Source of the DNA: Pseudomonadota bacterium
GTDB lineage: Bacteria; Pseudomonadota; Alphaproteobacteria; Rhizobiales; Rhizobiaceae
Direction: 5' to 3'
Length of the DNA: 64,000 nucleotides
Assembly: GCA_023444445.1 (NCBI GenBank)
Contig: JAEXMK010000129.1
Coordinates: 9,300-73,299 of the forward strand
This document shows, in pieces, positions 17,800 to 26,201 of the stretch (positions are counted from its first letter, which is position 1; each line of letters starts with the position of its first letter). A program made the position numbers and the translations under genes. Below the pieces are notes generated by a model, which was not told where the DNA came from, searched no databases, and worked only from the letters and a program-made list of their open reading frames with translations.

Positions 17800-19659
17800 T
17801 TACGGTCCGATCTTCGGCGGTTGGCCGAGATCGGGCTGAGTGTTTTGTGCAGGCTGCTGGGGTTGCGGTCCACCCAGGTTTAGGGGCGGCAGTCCAAGGG
17901 ACGGCGGTGAGGCTGGCGCGCCACCGTCCTGTCCCAACGGTGCCGTTGAAGGGCCGCCGAGATTGAGCGGCGGTAGTCCCATCGACGGCTGTTGCGGAGA
18001 CCCTCCGCCGAGAGGTGGGAGGGACAGGCCGCTGCCTCCGGGGCCGCCGGGTATGTCGATCTTGACGCTATTGGGATCGACACTCGTATGGCTGCTCTTG
18101 TAGGTCATCACTAGGCCTGGGAATGCGATCACGACAAGAATCATCACGAACTGGATGACGATATACGGGAAGACACCCTTGTAGATTTCTGTCGTTTTTA
18201 CGCCCGGCATTCTTTTGCCCGTGACCTTGTCCACCCAGGTGGCGTTTGGGGCGATCGAGCGTAAGAAGAACAGCGAGAAACCGAAGGGCGGTGTCAGGAA
18301 CGAGGTTTGCAGGTTAATGCCAAGAATGATGCCGAACCAGACGAGATCAATCCCGAGTTTGTCTGCAACCGGCGCCAGCAACGGCACCATGATAAATGCG
18401 ATTTCGAAGAAATCGAGAAAACAGCCTAGAATGAAGATGATGATCGTAACGACGATCAGGAAGCCGTATTCGCCTCCCGGTAGGGCAAGCAATAACTCCT
18501 CGATCCAGACATTGCCGTTGATACCATAGAAGGTAAGGCCGAAGACGCGGGCACCGATGAGGATCATCATGACGAAGGCAGAAAGTTTTGTCGTCGCATC
18601 CAGCGCATTCTTGATCGTCGCAAGCGAAAGCCTGCCTTTGGCAAGTGCCAGGATCAGTGCACCGGTCGCTCCCATTGCACCGCCTTCGGTTGGCGTTGCG
18701 ATGCCGAGGAAGATGGTGCCGAGCACAAGGAAGATAAGCGCCAGTGGCGGCACCAGAACGATAATGACCTGTTCGGAGAGGCGGGAAATGAGCTTTTTGG
18801 TCGTGAGGCTGTTAAAAAGCGCAACCAGATAAACCGCGACGACCGCGAAGGCAAGCGCGGCCACCAGTTGCCATTCCGGACTGGCCATGTTGGCGAAAAG
18901 GACGTGCATGCCTATGAAATAGAGCGCTACCGAAATGGCGATCATCACGAAAAGCGAGGTCACGCCGTCGCCGAGCGTGCGCGCTTCTTTCGGAAGGGCA
19001 GGCACGAGCGACGGTTTGAAAATGGAAATCGCGAAAATATAGGCGCAATAGCTCGCGATGATCAAAAGAGCGGGATAAAGAGCACCGACATACATGTCGC
19101 CGACGGAACGTCCCAACTGGTCCGCCATAACGATCAAGACGAGGGATGGCGGGACAATCTGTGCAAGAGTGCCCGAGGCGGCAATCGTACCCGCGACGAG
19201 GGGGCGATTATAGCCGTATCGCATCATGATCGGCAGCGAGATTAGCCCCATGGCCATCACGGATGCCGCAACAACGCCGGTGGTTGCACCGAGCAGCGCG
19301 CCCACGAGGATGACCGCATAGGCTAAGCCGCCTCGGACCGGGCCGAATAATTGACCTATCGTATCTAGAAGATCTTCCGCCATGCGGGACCGCTCAAGGA
19401 TGATGCCCATGAACGTAAAAAAAGGGATCGACAGCAGGGTGTCATTGTACATGATCCCGTAGATGCGTTCGGGGTGAGATTGCAGCAGCGGCCAGAAGAG
19501 GCGAATTTCAGGAGAAATCCATGAAAGTTCTACCCCAATCACAAAGTAGATGAGGCCGCCGGCGGCGAGCGTGAAGGCGACGGGGTAGCCTAGAAGCAGC
19601 ATCAGCATTACGCTGCTGAACATCACCAGCGGCAGGTTGTGCGCGATCAGATCAATCAT
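17800..19659 (-). CDS. TRAP transporter large permease (DctM) with proline-rich C-terminal tail
   Basis: A 619-residue inner-membrane protein. The DctM core (IPFFTFMGIILERSRMAEDLL, GVVAASVMAMGLISLPIMMRYGY, SGTLAQIVPPSLVLIVMADQ, ATPTEGGAMGATGAL, ILGCFLDFFEIAFIMVPLLAP) forms the sodium-coupled transport domain. It is larger than the usual 425-440 residues because of an insert of about 100 residues with extra helices in the middle, as in the TakP-partner subgroup, and a soluble tail of about 80 residues rich in Pro/Gly, with LPPLNLGGP occurring twice. ATG 19659 (MIDLIAHNLP) is chosen; the frame's upstream extension overlaps DctQ. Confidence 0.9.
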   Translation of the reverse strand: MIDLIAHNLPLVMFSSVMLMLLLGYPVAFTLAAGGLIYFVIGVELSWISPEIRLFWPLLQSHPERIYGIMYNDTLLSIPFFTFMGIILERSRMAEDLLDTIGQLFGPVRGGLAYAVILVGALLGATTGVVAASVMAMGLISLPIMMRYGYNRPLVAGTIAASGTLAQIVPPSLVLIVMADQLGRSVGDMYVGALYPALLIIASYCAYIFAISIFKPSLVPALPKEARTLGDGVTSLFVMIAISVALYFIGMHVLFANMASPEWQLVAALAFAVVAVYLVALFNSLTTKKLISRLSEQVIIVLVPPLALIFLVLGTIFLGIATPTEGGAMGATGALILALAKGRLSLATIKNALDATTKLSAFVMMILIGARVFGLTFYGINGNVWIEELLLALPGGEYGFLIVVTIIIFILGCFLDFFEIAFIMVPLLAPVADKLGIDLVWFGIILGINLQTSFLTPPFGFSLFFLRSIAPNATWVDKVTGKRMPGVKTTEIYKGVFPYIVIQFVMILVVIAFPGLVMTYKSSHTSVDPNSVKIDIPGGPGGSGLSLPPLGGGSPQQPSMGLPPLNLGGPSTAPLGQDGGAPASPPSLGLPPLNLGGPQPQQPAQNTQPDLGQPPKIGP

Positions 19660-19660
19660 G

Positions 19661-20230
19661 TCAGTTCCCTGCCGTTCCGTTGGTTTCCGTGTCGGTTTCC
19701 GAAAGCACCGTTTCACGCGGATCGGCAATATATCCGGCAATCACCGCATAACGCTTGATGATCTCCGAAAATGCCTGAACCAGAAGCAGGGAAAAGCCAA
19801 GAAGAACGACAAACTTGGCAGGCCAGATGATCAGGCCACCCGCGTTGGAGGACATTTCTCCGGAATTGAAGGAATTCCAGAACCACGGCCAGGCGAGATA
19901 CGACATCAGGCCAGCGAAGGGGACGAGGAAAATAATGTGAAGGACGAAGTCAACGATGTCACGTGTGCGCTTGGACCATGTGGACGATAATATATCGATC
20001 CTGACATGCTCGTTCTTCAGGAGAGCGTAAGCGGCCGCTAGCATGAAAACAGTGCCGTAGAGATACCATTGCACTTCAAGCCATGCATTCGACGATATGT
20101 CGAACATCTTGCGCACCACGGCATTGGTTGCGCTGATCAGCACCGCCGCTAGCAACAACCAGGACACAGATTGACCGATAACCGTGGTGACCCTGTCAAC
20201 GGCCCGGCTTATTCCCAACAAAAACTTCAC
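19661..20230 (-). CDS. TRAP transporter small permease (DctQ)
   Basis: A 189-residue four-helix membrane protein that partners DctM. Typical features: an N-terminal helix SVSWLLLAAVLISATNAVVRK, the WLEVQWYLYGTVFMLAAAYAL motif, NEHVRIDIL, and a final helix with KFVVLLGFSLLLVQAFSEIIK. The start is taken as GTG 20230, because GAGGAGGGG lies three bases before it on the coding strand; the longer frame to 20383 has no such site. One base separates it from the DctM start, so they are co-transcribed. Confidence 0.88.
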   Translation of the reverse strand: MKFLLGISRAVDRVTTVIGQSVSWLLLAAVLISATNAVVRKMFDISSNAWLEVQWYLYGTVFMLAAAYALLKNEHVRIDILSSTWSKRTRDIVDFVLHIIFLVPFAGLMSYLAWPWFWNSFNSGEMSSNAGGLIIWPAKFVVLLGFSLLLVQAFSEIIKRYAVIAGYIADPRETVLSETDTETNGTAGN

Positions 20231-20648
20231 TTTCCCCTCCTCAGGACCAAATCCAAGGTCCGGACCGCAGCTTTTTATCGGCGTTTTATTTGCCCTCTTG
20301 TCTGTCAAGTCCGATTTTTTATGTTCGCAGGTGCTTATTGGACAGAATTTTAAAAAGCAACTCCGAACGGTCGTCGTTCCCACGAGACGTCCGCAGGAGT
20401 AAGCGCCTGTCGCTGTTTATCGTGCACTTATTTTGTATTGCGCGCTACGGCGCGCGCCTTTTTTGCAGGGCATTAATTTTACCTTTCCAGCGTTGTTGGG
20501 AAGGGAACATGCCGGCCCCGATCCATTGCACTTCGCCACGACTTCATGTTACGTCTGGCTCCGGAGAATCCGGCATGGACCTGTGATCGACCGCGGGCAA
20601 ATCGTCTCGCGCGACAGGCATGACGGATGGAGCAAAGGGGAAGCGAAA
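20231..20648. other. Long divergent intergenic region
   Basis: This gap of 418 bases between dctQ and the cytochrome oxidase subunit gene holds no protein gene I can support. It contains a rightward hairpin-T-run near its middle (20441-20464, listed separately). The flanks must hold the divergent promoters. Confidence 0.45.
20441..20464 (+). terminator. Orphan rho-independent terminator-like hairpin
   Basis: GCGCGC-TACG-GCGCGC followed by GCCTTTTT. The cUACGg loop is of the very stable UNCG class. No protein gene on the plus strand ends upstream, so it may close a short untranslated RNA or be coincidental. Confidence 0.45.
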
Positions 20649-20873
20649 ATGAGCGAACATCACACGGGTCCGGTCGAAGTTGGCGCCGAGATGAACTACG
20701 CCGAGCACGAAAAGACCTATAATGCTTTTCTGGCTATGACCAAATTTGGCACGATGCTGGTCTGCGTACTGATGCTGGCCATGGTTGCGGGTTTCTTCAC
20801 ATCCGCCGGCCTGCTTGGCGGCCTGGTCGTCTTCCTCGTGCTGTCAGCGGCGGGTTTCGTTCTGCTGCGCTAA
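20649..20873 (+). CDS. aa3-type cytochrome c oxidase subunit IV family protein
   Basis: A 74-residue protein with a short acidic N-terminus (MSEHHTGPVEVGAEMNYAEHEKTYNAF) and two C-terminal hydrophobic helices separated by a glycine-rich turn. The MDYxEHxxTYxxFLxxTKxG pattern is that of the bacterial aa3 oxidase subunit IV family (COX4_pro_2), small accessory subunits in alphaproteobacteria. The open frame extends upstream to 20433, but ATG 20649 matches the family start. The main oxidase subunit genes are not in the window. Confidence 0.85.
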   Translation: MSEHHTGPVEVGAEMNYAEHEKTYNAFLAMTKFGTMLVCVLMLAMVAGFFTSAGLLGGLVVFLVLSAAGFVLLR

Positions 20874-20938
20874 ATCCGTTCATGAGCGGTTTCCGAGACG
20901 GGAACCGGGCGACACCGGATAACCGGAAAGGTCGAGCC

Positions 20939-21472
20939 ATGAAGCGTCTGGTATATTGTCTGTTCCTGCTGGTGACGATCGCGCACCCTGTCTGGTCGCG
21001 CGATCTTTCGCCTGCCGAACAGGATGGTCTTCACACGCAGATCGAGCGGTTCAGCACGGCGTTGAATGCGCAGGATTTTGGAACTGTCAGCAAGACGGTG
21101 CCGCCGAAAATCTTTGAATTCATCGCCAGCGAGGCGGGCATCACCGTGGAGCAATTGCGTGGTGCACTGACGGCACAGATGCAGATGGCGCTCGCGGCGG
21201 TCAAGATAACCGAATTTACCATGGATACGCAGGCGATCAACCTCGCACAAACGCCTGACGGAACACCCTATGCGCTTGTTCCGACGAAAACGGTCATGGA
21301 AACCGGTGGCCAGACGATCGAGGCGAAATCCCATACGCTGGCACTGATGGATGGTGCTGAGTGGTATCTTCTGCGGATCAGCGACCAGCAGCAGGTCACC
21401 ATCCTGCGCAAAGTCTATCCCTCCTTCGCCGAGGTTACGTTTCCTGATGATTCCATGCAGCAGGTGAAATAG
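20939..21472 (+). CDS. Secreted hypothetical protein
   Basis: A 177-residue protein with signal peptide MKRLVYCLFLLVTIAHPVWS. The mature part is mainly helical then beta-rich (LSPAEQDGLHTQIERFSTALNAQDF, then VKITEFTMDTQAINL, EWYLLRISDQQQVTILRKVYPSFAEVTFPD), reminiscent of periplasmic SnoaL/NTF2-like folds, but I do not recognise the family. ATG 20939 is chosen over an upstream ATG at 20882 because it begins a clean signal sequence. It lies 65 bases after the oxidase subunit gene and may share its transcript. Confidence 0.7.
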   Translation: MKRLVYCLFLLVTIAHPVWSRDLSPAEQDGLHTQIERFSTALNAQDFGTVSKTVPPKIFEFIASEAGITVEQLRGALTAQMQMALAAVKITEFTMDTQAINLAQTPDGTPYALVPTKTVMETGGQTIEAKSHTLALMDGAEWYLLRISDQQQVTILRKVYPSFAEVTFPDDSMQQVK

Positions 21473-21487
21473 GCCAGGCCCCCTACT

Positions 21488-22741
21488 TCAGGAAAACCGT
21501 CCCGGTCGGAACGGGTCGACCGAGATTGCCGTCTCCTCGCCGCTGGCCAGCTGCGTCACCAGGCGGGCCGTGGCCGCCGATTGTGTTAACCCCAGATGGC
21601 CATGGCCGAAGGCATAGATCACGGAGGGCGTGGCACGGGCCGTGCCGATGACGGGAAGACAGTCCGGCATTGAGGGGCGGAACCCCATCCATTGTGTTCC
21701 ACCCTCCAGCTTCAGTCCTGGCAGGAAACGGCCGGCCTTTTTCAGCGTCGCCTCGGCGCGGCGGAAATTCGGTTTCAGTTCGAGCCCGCCGAGTTCGACG
21801 GCACCGCCGACGCGGATGCCTGTCGATAGCGGGGTGACGACGAAGCCATGATCGTTGAAATAAAGCTGGCGCGTCAGGTTAAAGGCTCCAGCGGGCAGGG
21901 TGGTGTTGTAACCGCGTTCGGTTTCCAGGGGCACGATGTTGCCAAGCGTTGCAGCAAGTTTTCTCGACCAGGCGCCGCCTGCGATCACCACTTTGTCGGC
22001 GTCGATCTTGTCACCGTTTTCAAGCGTCACGATCGTGCTTTCGCCGACGGCATCGATGCGTTCAGCCTCACCCTTGCGCAGGCTAGCGCCACGGGCAATC
22101 ACCAGATCGAAAATGGCACGCGTGAAATCATAGGGGTCGGAGACCTGCAAGCCATCGGGGGAGAATATGCCGTGGCGGAACTGCGGCGCGAGACCCGGCT
22201 GCAACGCATCGATTTCGTTTCTGCCGACACGCTGAAAGGCAAAGCCGGCGCTTTGTTTTTCATCCCAGTCCCTGCGAGCGGCGTTGAGATTCGCCTCGCT
22301 GTCGTAAAGATCGAGCGTTCCGGTTTTTGAAACGAGGTGCGAAAGCTCCGGCGTGGCGGCAACATGCGCCATTTCCAATGCCGCCAGACGGTTGATTTCC
22401 GTCAGCGATTTCAGTCCGTGGCAGAAGTTCCGTTCGGCGCTCGCGCGCCAGAAACGCCATAACCAGGGTGCAATCTTGGGCGCATAGGCTGGCGGTACGC
22501 TCAGGGGGCCCAGCGGATCGAACAGCCAGCGCGGCGCTTTTTTCATAATGCCGGGTGATGGAATGGGAATGATCTCGGGAAAAGCCAGAATGCCGGCATT
22601 GCCGGAACTCGCGCCCCGCGCAACCTCGCCACGTTCCAGAAGCACGACGTCACGTCCGGCATTCAGCAGATAGAGTGCTGCCATGGAACCGATAATGCCG
22701 GTGCCGATCACCAGCACATCGCATTTCAGGGTTTTGGTCAT
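21488..22741 (-). CDS. FAD-dependent oxidoreductase, D-amino acid dehydrogenase (DadA) family
   Basis: A 417-residue flavoprotein of the DAO/glycine-oxidase superfamily. The N-terminal dinucleotide fold has VLVIGTGIIGSMAALYLL followed by VVLLERGEVARGASSGNAG; the C-terminal part has ERGYNTTLP, TQWMGFRPSMPDCLPVIG and a final FGHGHLGLTQSAATARLV. DadA-type enzymes deaminate D-amino acids and pass electrons to the quinone pool. No alanine racemase gene adjoins, so the substrate is open (D-amino acid, hydroxyproline or similar). ATG 22741 has AGGAG five bases upstream and is preferred over GTG 22747. Confidence 0.85.
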   Translation of the reverse strand: MTKTLKCDVLVIGTGIIGSMAALYLLNAGRDVVLLERGEVARGASSGNAGILAFPEIIPIPSPGIMKKAPRWLFDPLGPLSVPPAYAPKIAPWLWRFWRASAERNFCHGLKSLTEINRLAALEMAHVAATPELSHLVSKTGTLDLYDSEANLNAARRDWDEKQSAGFAFQRVGRNEIDALQPGLAPQFRHGIFSPDGLQVSDPYDFTRAIFDLVIARGASLRKGEAERIDAVGESTIVTLENGDKIDADKVVIAGGAWSRKLAATLGNIVPLETERGYNTTLPAGAFNLTRQLYFNDHGFVVTPLSTGIRVGGAVELGGLELKPNFRRAEATLKKAGRFLPGLKLEGGTQWMGFRPSMPDCLPVIGTARATPSVIYAFGHGHLGLTQSAATARLVTQLASGEETAISVDPFRPGRFS

Positions 22742-23056
22742 CGGCACTCCTGCAAGACATGTCTTTCACCCCGCCATAACAATGAATGCCTTCTGGATGA
22801 AAGGTCGGATCGCGCCGTCGACGCAGAAATATCAGCACTGTGGCAAATAAGCGTTCTTGAATAAACAGAGCGAATATTTAGGTGGCGAAGCATGTTTATA
22901 GTCAATTCAGGTTTTAATCGATAGTTATATGTCATCATTAATCGCAATTTAACCGTGTCCGGCTAGTTTCGCGTCCAGGCAGAGTGACCGTTCTTCATCC
23001 TTATATTCCAGGAATGAAAGGGTCCGTATATTGGTTATTGTTGGAGGTCCAAGAGT
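22742..23056. other. A/T-rich divergent promoter region
   Basis: Separates the DadA-like gene (leftward) and the soluble chemoreceptor gene (rightward). Positions about 22840-22960 are clearly more A/T-rich than the surroundings, as expected for promoters. I see no gene and no convincing palindrome. GGAGG just before 23057 is the chemoreceptor's ribosome site. Confidence 0.5.
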
Positions 23057-24787
23057 ATGTCTCATTTTTCCAAATTTGGCCTGGACGCTTCCGCGGTTCT
23101 AGATGCGCTCAGCCGTTCATTGGCAATCATCGAGTTTGACCTGACCGGGAAGATTTTGAAAGCGAACGATAATTTCTGCAAGGCTATCGGCTATCAGCCG
23201 TCTGAAATCGTTGGCCGCTACCACCGTATGTTCATGACTCCCGAAGACCTGGCCTCGACGGAATACAAGGCGTTCTGGGCAAAACTGTCGCGCGGCGAAT
23301 ATGATCAGGGTCAGTACCGGCGCCGGGCCAAAAATGGCGAGGAAATCTGGATCGAAGCCTCCTACAATCCGGTGTTCCGTTTTGGCAAACCTTACAAGGT
23401 GGTGAAGATCGCAACCGATATCACCGCGATCAAGCGCAAGAGCGCTGAAGATGATGGCAAGCTCGCCGCGCTCTCCCAGGCGCAAGCCATTATCGAATTT
23501 ACGCCTGATGGAGTAATCCTCGGCGCCAACGAAAATTTCCTCGCGACGCTCGGTTACACGCCGGAAGAAGTCGTCGGCAAACATCATTCGATGTTCTGCG
23601 AGCCAGCCTATGCGCAATCCCAGGACTACCGGGATTTTTGGAAGGAGCTTGGCAAGGGCCATTTCTCGACCGGGCAGTACATGCGACTTGGCAAAGATAA
23701 CAAGCGGGTCTTTATTCAGGCTTCCTATAATCCCATCATCGATGAGAGGGGTCGCGTCTTCAAGGTGGTGAAATTTGCTTTCGATGTGACGGACAGGATG
23801 CATGCGGTAGAGGAACTTGGGGCAGCACTCGAGCGTCTGTCCCAGTGCAATATCCGGATCACTCTGGACAAACCCTTTGTCGGCGAATTGGAAAGGCTGC
23901 GTCTAGATTTCAACAAATCCATCGCCGAATTCCAGAAGACACTGGAAAATGTGCTCGGCCAGACCGGCGATCTAACCCGCAGCAGTCAGGAAGTCAGCGA
24001 AGCCTCCGTCGATCTCGCTGAACGGTCGCGTGAGCAGGCGGTGGCGCTTGAGGAAACCTCGACGGCGCTCGAAGAAATCACTGCGACCGTTCGCTCGTCG
24101 ACGGAAAACATGAGAGAGACGCGCAAACTCGTTCAGAGTGCGCGGGCCTCCACCGTCGCTTCCACCGAGGTCGTGGAGCGCACGGTTGATGCCATGCAGC
24201 GTATCGAGACGGCGTCGCGGGAAATTAGCCAGATCATTGGCGTGATCGATGAGATCGCCTTCCAGACAAACCTGCTGGCGCTCAATGCCGGCGTAGAAGC
24301 CGCGCGTGCTGGCGACGCGGGCAAGGGCTTTGCCGTGGTGGCGCAGGAAGTGCGTGAACTCGCACAACGGTCCGCCAATGCCGCGAAGGAAATAAAGGCG
24401 CTGATCAACAATTCCGGCACCGAGGTTCTTGAGGGCGTCAGGCTGGTTGGCGAGACCGGTGAGGCGCTGAAGCAGATCGATGCACTGGTCCGGCATATTG
24501 ACGGCAATGTCGACACAATTGCCAAGGCGGCAGACGAACAGGCCGTCGGCATCAGCGAGATCAATAAGGCCGTCAACCGGTTGGACCGGATGACGCAGGA
24601 GAATGCGGCCATGAGTGCTCGCACGACGGTCATCAGCACGACGCTGGCACAGGGTGCGGATGCGCTGGCGCAGCTTGTCAGCCTGTTCAAGCTGAACCGC
24701 CGTGCGACGCAGCGCGAAGATGGATCGTCCATACGGCCCGATACGTCACCCAGGCGCGATCAGACCTCCAAAAGGGCGGCCGCATAA
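23057..24787 (+). CDS. Soluble methyl-accepting chemotaxis protein with two PAS domains
   Basis: A 576-residue cytoplasmic receptor. No transmembrane segment is visible. Two similar PAS domains come first (about residues 10-130 and 135-255), each with a GRYHRMF or GKHHSMF motif and a C-terminal KVVKIATDIT / KVVKFAFDVT strand. The chemoreceptor signalling domain follows, with the hairpin-tip sequence [41 protein letters not shown] (given here as the known MCP consensus region, about residues 393-433). The layout resembles Pseudomonas BdlA (PAS-PAS-MA) and suggests sensing of an internal redox, oxygen or metabolic cue, but this is inference. GGAGG precedes the start. Confidence 0.92.
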   Translation: MSHFSKFGLDASAVLDALSRSLAIIEFDLTGKILKANDNFCKAIGYQPSEIVGRYHRMFMTPEDLASTEYKAFWAKLSRGEYDQGQYRRRAKNGEEIWIEASYNPVFRFGKPYKVVKIATDITAIKRKSAEDDGKLAALSQAQAIIEFTPDGVILGANENFLATLGYTPEEVVGKHHSMFCEPAYAQSQDYRDFWKELGKGHFSTGQYMRLGKDNKRVFIQASYNPIIDERGRVFKVVKFAFDVTDRMHAVEELGAALERLSQCNIRITLDKPFVGELERLRLDFNKSIAEFQKTLENVLGQTGDLTRSSQEVSEASVDLAERSREQAVALEETSTALEEITATVRSSTENMRETRKLVQSARASTVASTEVVERTVDAMQRIETASREISQIIGVIDEIAFQTNLLALNAGVEAARAGDAGKGFAVVAQEVRELAQRSANAAKEIKALINNSGTEVLEGVRLVGETGEALKQIDALVRHIDGNVDTIAKAADEQAVGISEINKAVNRLDRMTQENAAMSARTTVISTTLAQGADALAQLVSLFKLNRRATQREDGSSIRPDTSPRRDQTSKRAAA

Positions 24788-24864
24788 AGCGAGCGGCCTC
24801 GGACCGCTTTTCGTGGACAGGATTTGGTGGATGCGGATGCCTTTGATCGGGCATCCGCATGCCG

Positions 24865-26175
24865 TTATCCCCGAAGGTCCGGTCGCTTGATGCCGAGGTG
24901 GTCACGCAGCGTTGTCCCGTCGTAATCCTTGCGGAACAGGCCGCGCTCCTGCAGAAGCGGCACGACCTCGTGGTTGAATTCCTCCAGCCCGCCGGGGAAG
25001 AAGGGCGGCATGACGTTGAAGCCGTCGGCCGCACCGTTTTCGAACCATTCCTGCATCCGGTCCGCCACATCCTTGGCCGTGCCCATGACGATATGGTGGC
25101 CGCGGCCGGCTGCGACGCGCAGTGCCAGTTCCCGGATCGTCAGTTTTTCGCGGCGTGCGAGCTCCGTCAGAAGTTCGGCGCGGCTGCGTAGCTGGTCGGA
25201 GATCGGCAGATCGGGCAGCGGTCCGTCGAGATCGTAATCGGCAAGGCTGTGCCCGATGCGCTCTTCAAGCAGCGGCATGGCGCTCTTGATGTCGGTCCAG
25301 CGGTTAAGTTCCTTCAGTTTTTCGCCGGCCTCTTCGAAGCTACGGCCGATGATCGGCATGAACCCCGGCATGACGGCGACGCTTGCCGGATCGCGACCGA
25401 ATTTCGCCACGCGCGCCTTGAGGCTGGTATAGAAAACCTGTGCTTCGGAAATCGCCTGCTGGGCGGTGAAGACGATATCGGCGGTGCGGGCGGCGAGATC
25501 CTGCCCCGGTCCCGAAGAGCCGGCCTGAATGAGAACGGGGTGCCCCTGCGGCGAGCGCGGAATGTTGAGCGGGCCCTTGACCGTAAAATATTTGCCTTTG
25601 TGGTCTAGGATATGGACCTTCTCCGGATCGACATAACGGCCTGCCTGCTTGTCCTTAACGAAGGCGTCATCGTCCCAGCTGTCCCACAGGCCGCGAACGA
25701 CGTTCACATATTCTTCCGCCACCGCATAACGCTCGTCATGCTCGGGATGGCTCTTGGAGAAATTAGCCGCCGTGCGGGCATAGGAGGTGGTTACGATATT
25801 CCAGGCTGCACGGCCATGGCTCAGATGGTCGATGGAGGCAAAGGCGCGGGCGGTGTGATAGGGCTCGCCATAGGTGGTGGAGGCGGTGGCGGCCAGACCG
25901 ATCTTGTCGGTCACCATGGCAAGCGCCGCCAGCAATGTCAGCGGCTCGAAGCGGGCGATCATTGACGGATGGGCATCTACGCCGCTGGTCAGCCCGTCGG
26001 CGAGGAATACCATGTCGAATTTTGCGGCTTCCGCCATTTTCGTGACGCGGGTGAGCAGATCGAAGTTCTCGCTGCCGGCCTCCGCATCGGGATGACGCCA
26101 GCCGGAAACGTGGTGCCCGGCGCCTTGCAGGAAAAGGCCGAGATGCATCTGTCTGTCGCGGGTCGTATTGGTCAT
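24865..26175 (-). CDS. Flavin-dependent monooxygenase, NtaA/SnaA/DszA/YxeK family
   Basis: A 436-residue bacterial luciferase-like TIM-barrel enzyme using FMNH2 from a partner reductase. Typical features: MHLGLFLQGAGHHVSGWRHP at the N-terminus, AKFDMVFLADGLT, FEPLTLLAALAMVTDKIGLAATASTTYGEPYH, RAAWNIVTTSYARTAANF, HPVLIQAGSSGPGQDLAAR and DGFNVMPPFFPGGLEEF. Members oxidise nitrilotriacetate, dibenzothiophene sulfone or, for YxeK, N-acetyl-S-(2-succino)cysteine. Its neighbours are an MmgE/PrpD protein and a polar amino acid importer, the same partners as yxeK in Bacillus, so a succinylated amino acid thioether is a reasonable guess. The substrate is not proven. Confidence 0.9.
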   Translation of the reverse strand: MTNTTRDRQMHLGLFLQGAGHHVSGWRHPDAEAGSENFDLLTRVTKMAEAAKFDMVFLADGLTSGVDAHPSMIARFEPLTLLAALAMVTDKIGLAATASTTYGEPYHTARAFASIDHLSHGRAAWNIVTTSYARTAANFSKSHPEHDERYAVAEEYVNVVRGLWDSWDDDAFVKDKQAGRYVDPEKVHILDHKGKYFTVKGPLNIPRSPQGHPVLIQAGSSGPGQDLAARTADIVFTAQQAISEAQVFYTSLKARVAKFGRDPASVAVMPGFMPIIGRSFEEAGEKLKELNRWTDIKSAMPLLEERIGHSLADYDLDGPLPDLPISDQLRSRAELLTELARREKLTIRELALRVAAGRGHHIVMGTAKDVADRMQEWFENGAADGFNVMPPFFPGGLEEFNHEVVPLLQERGLFRKDYDGTTLRDHLGIKRPDLRG

Positions 26176-26201
26176 GGGGTCATGCCTTCATGTCGGTCGA
26201 G

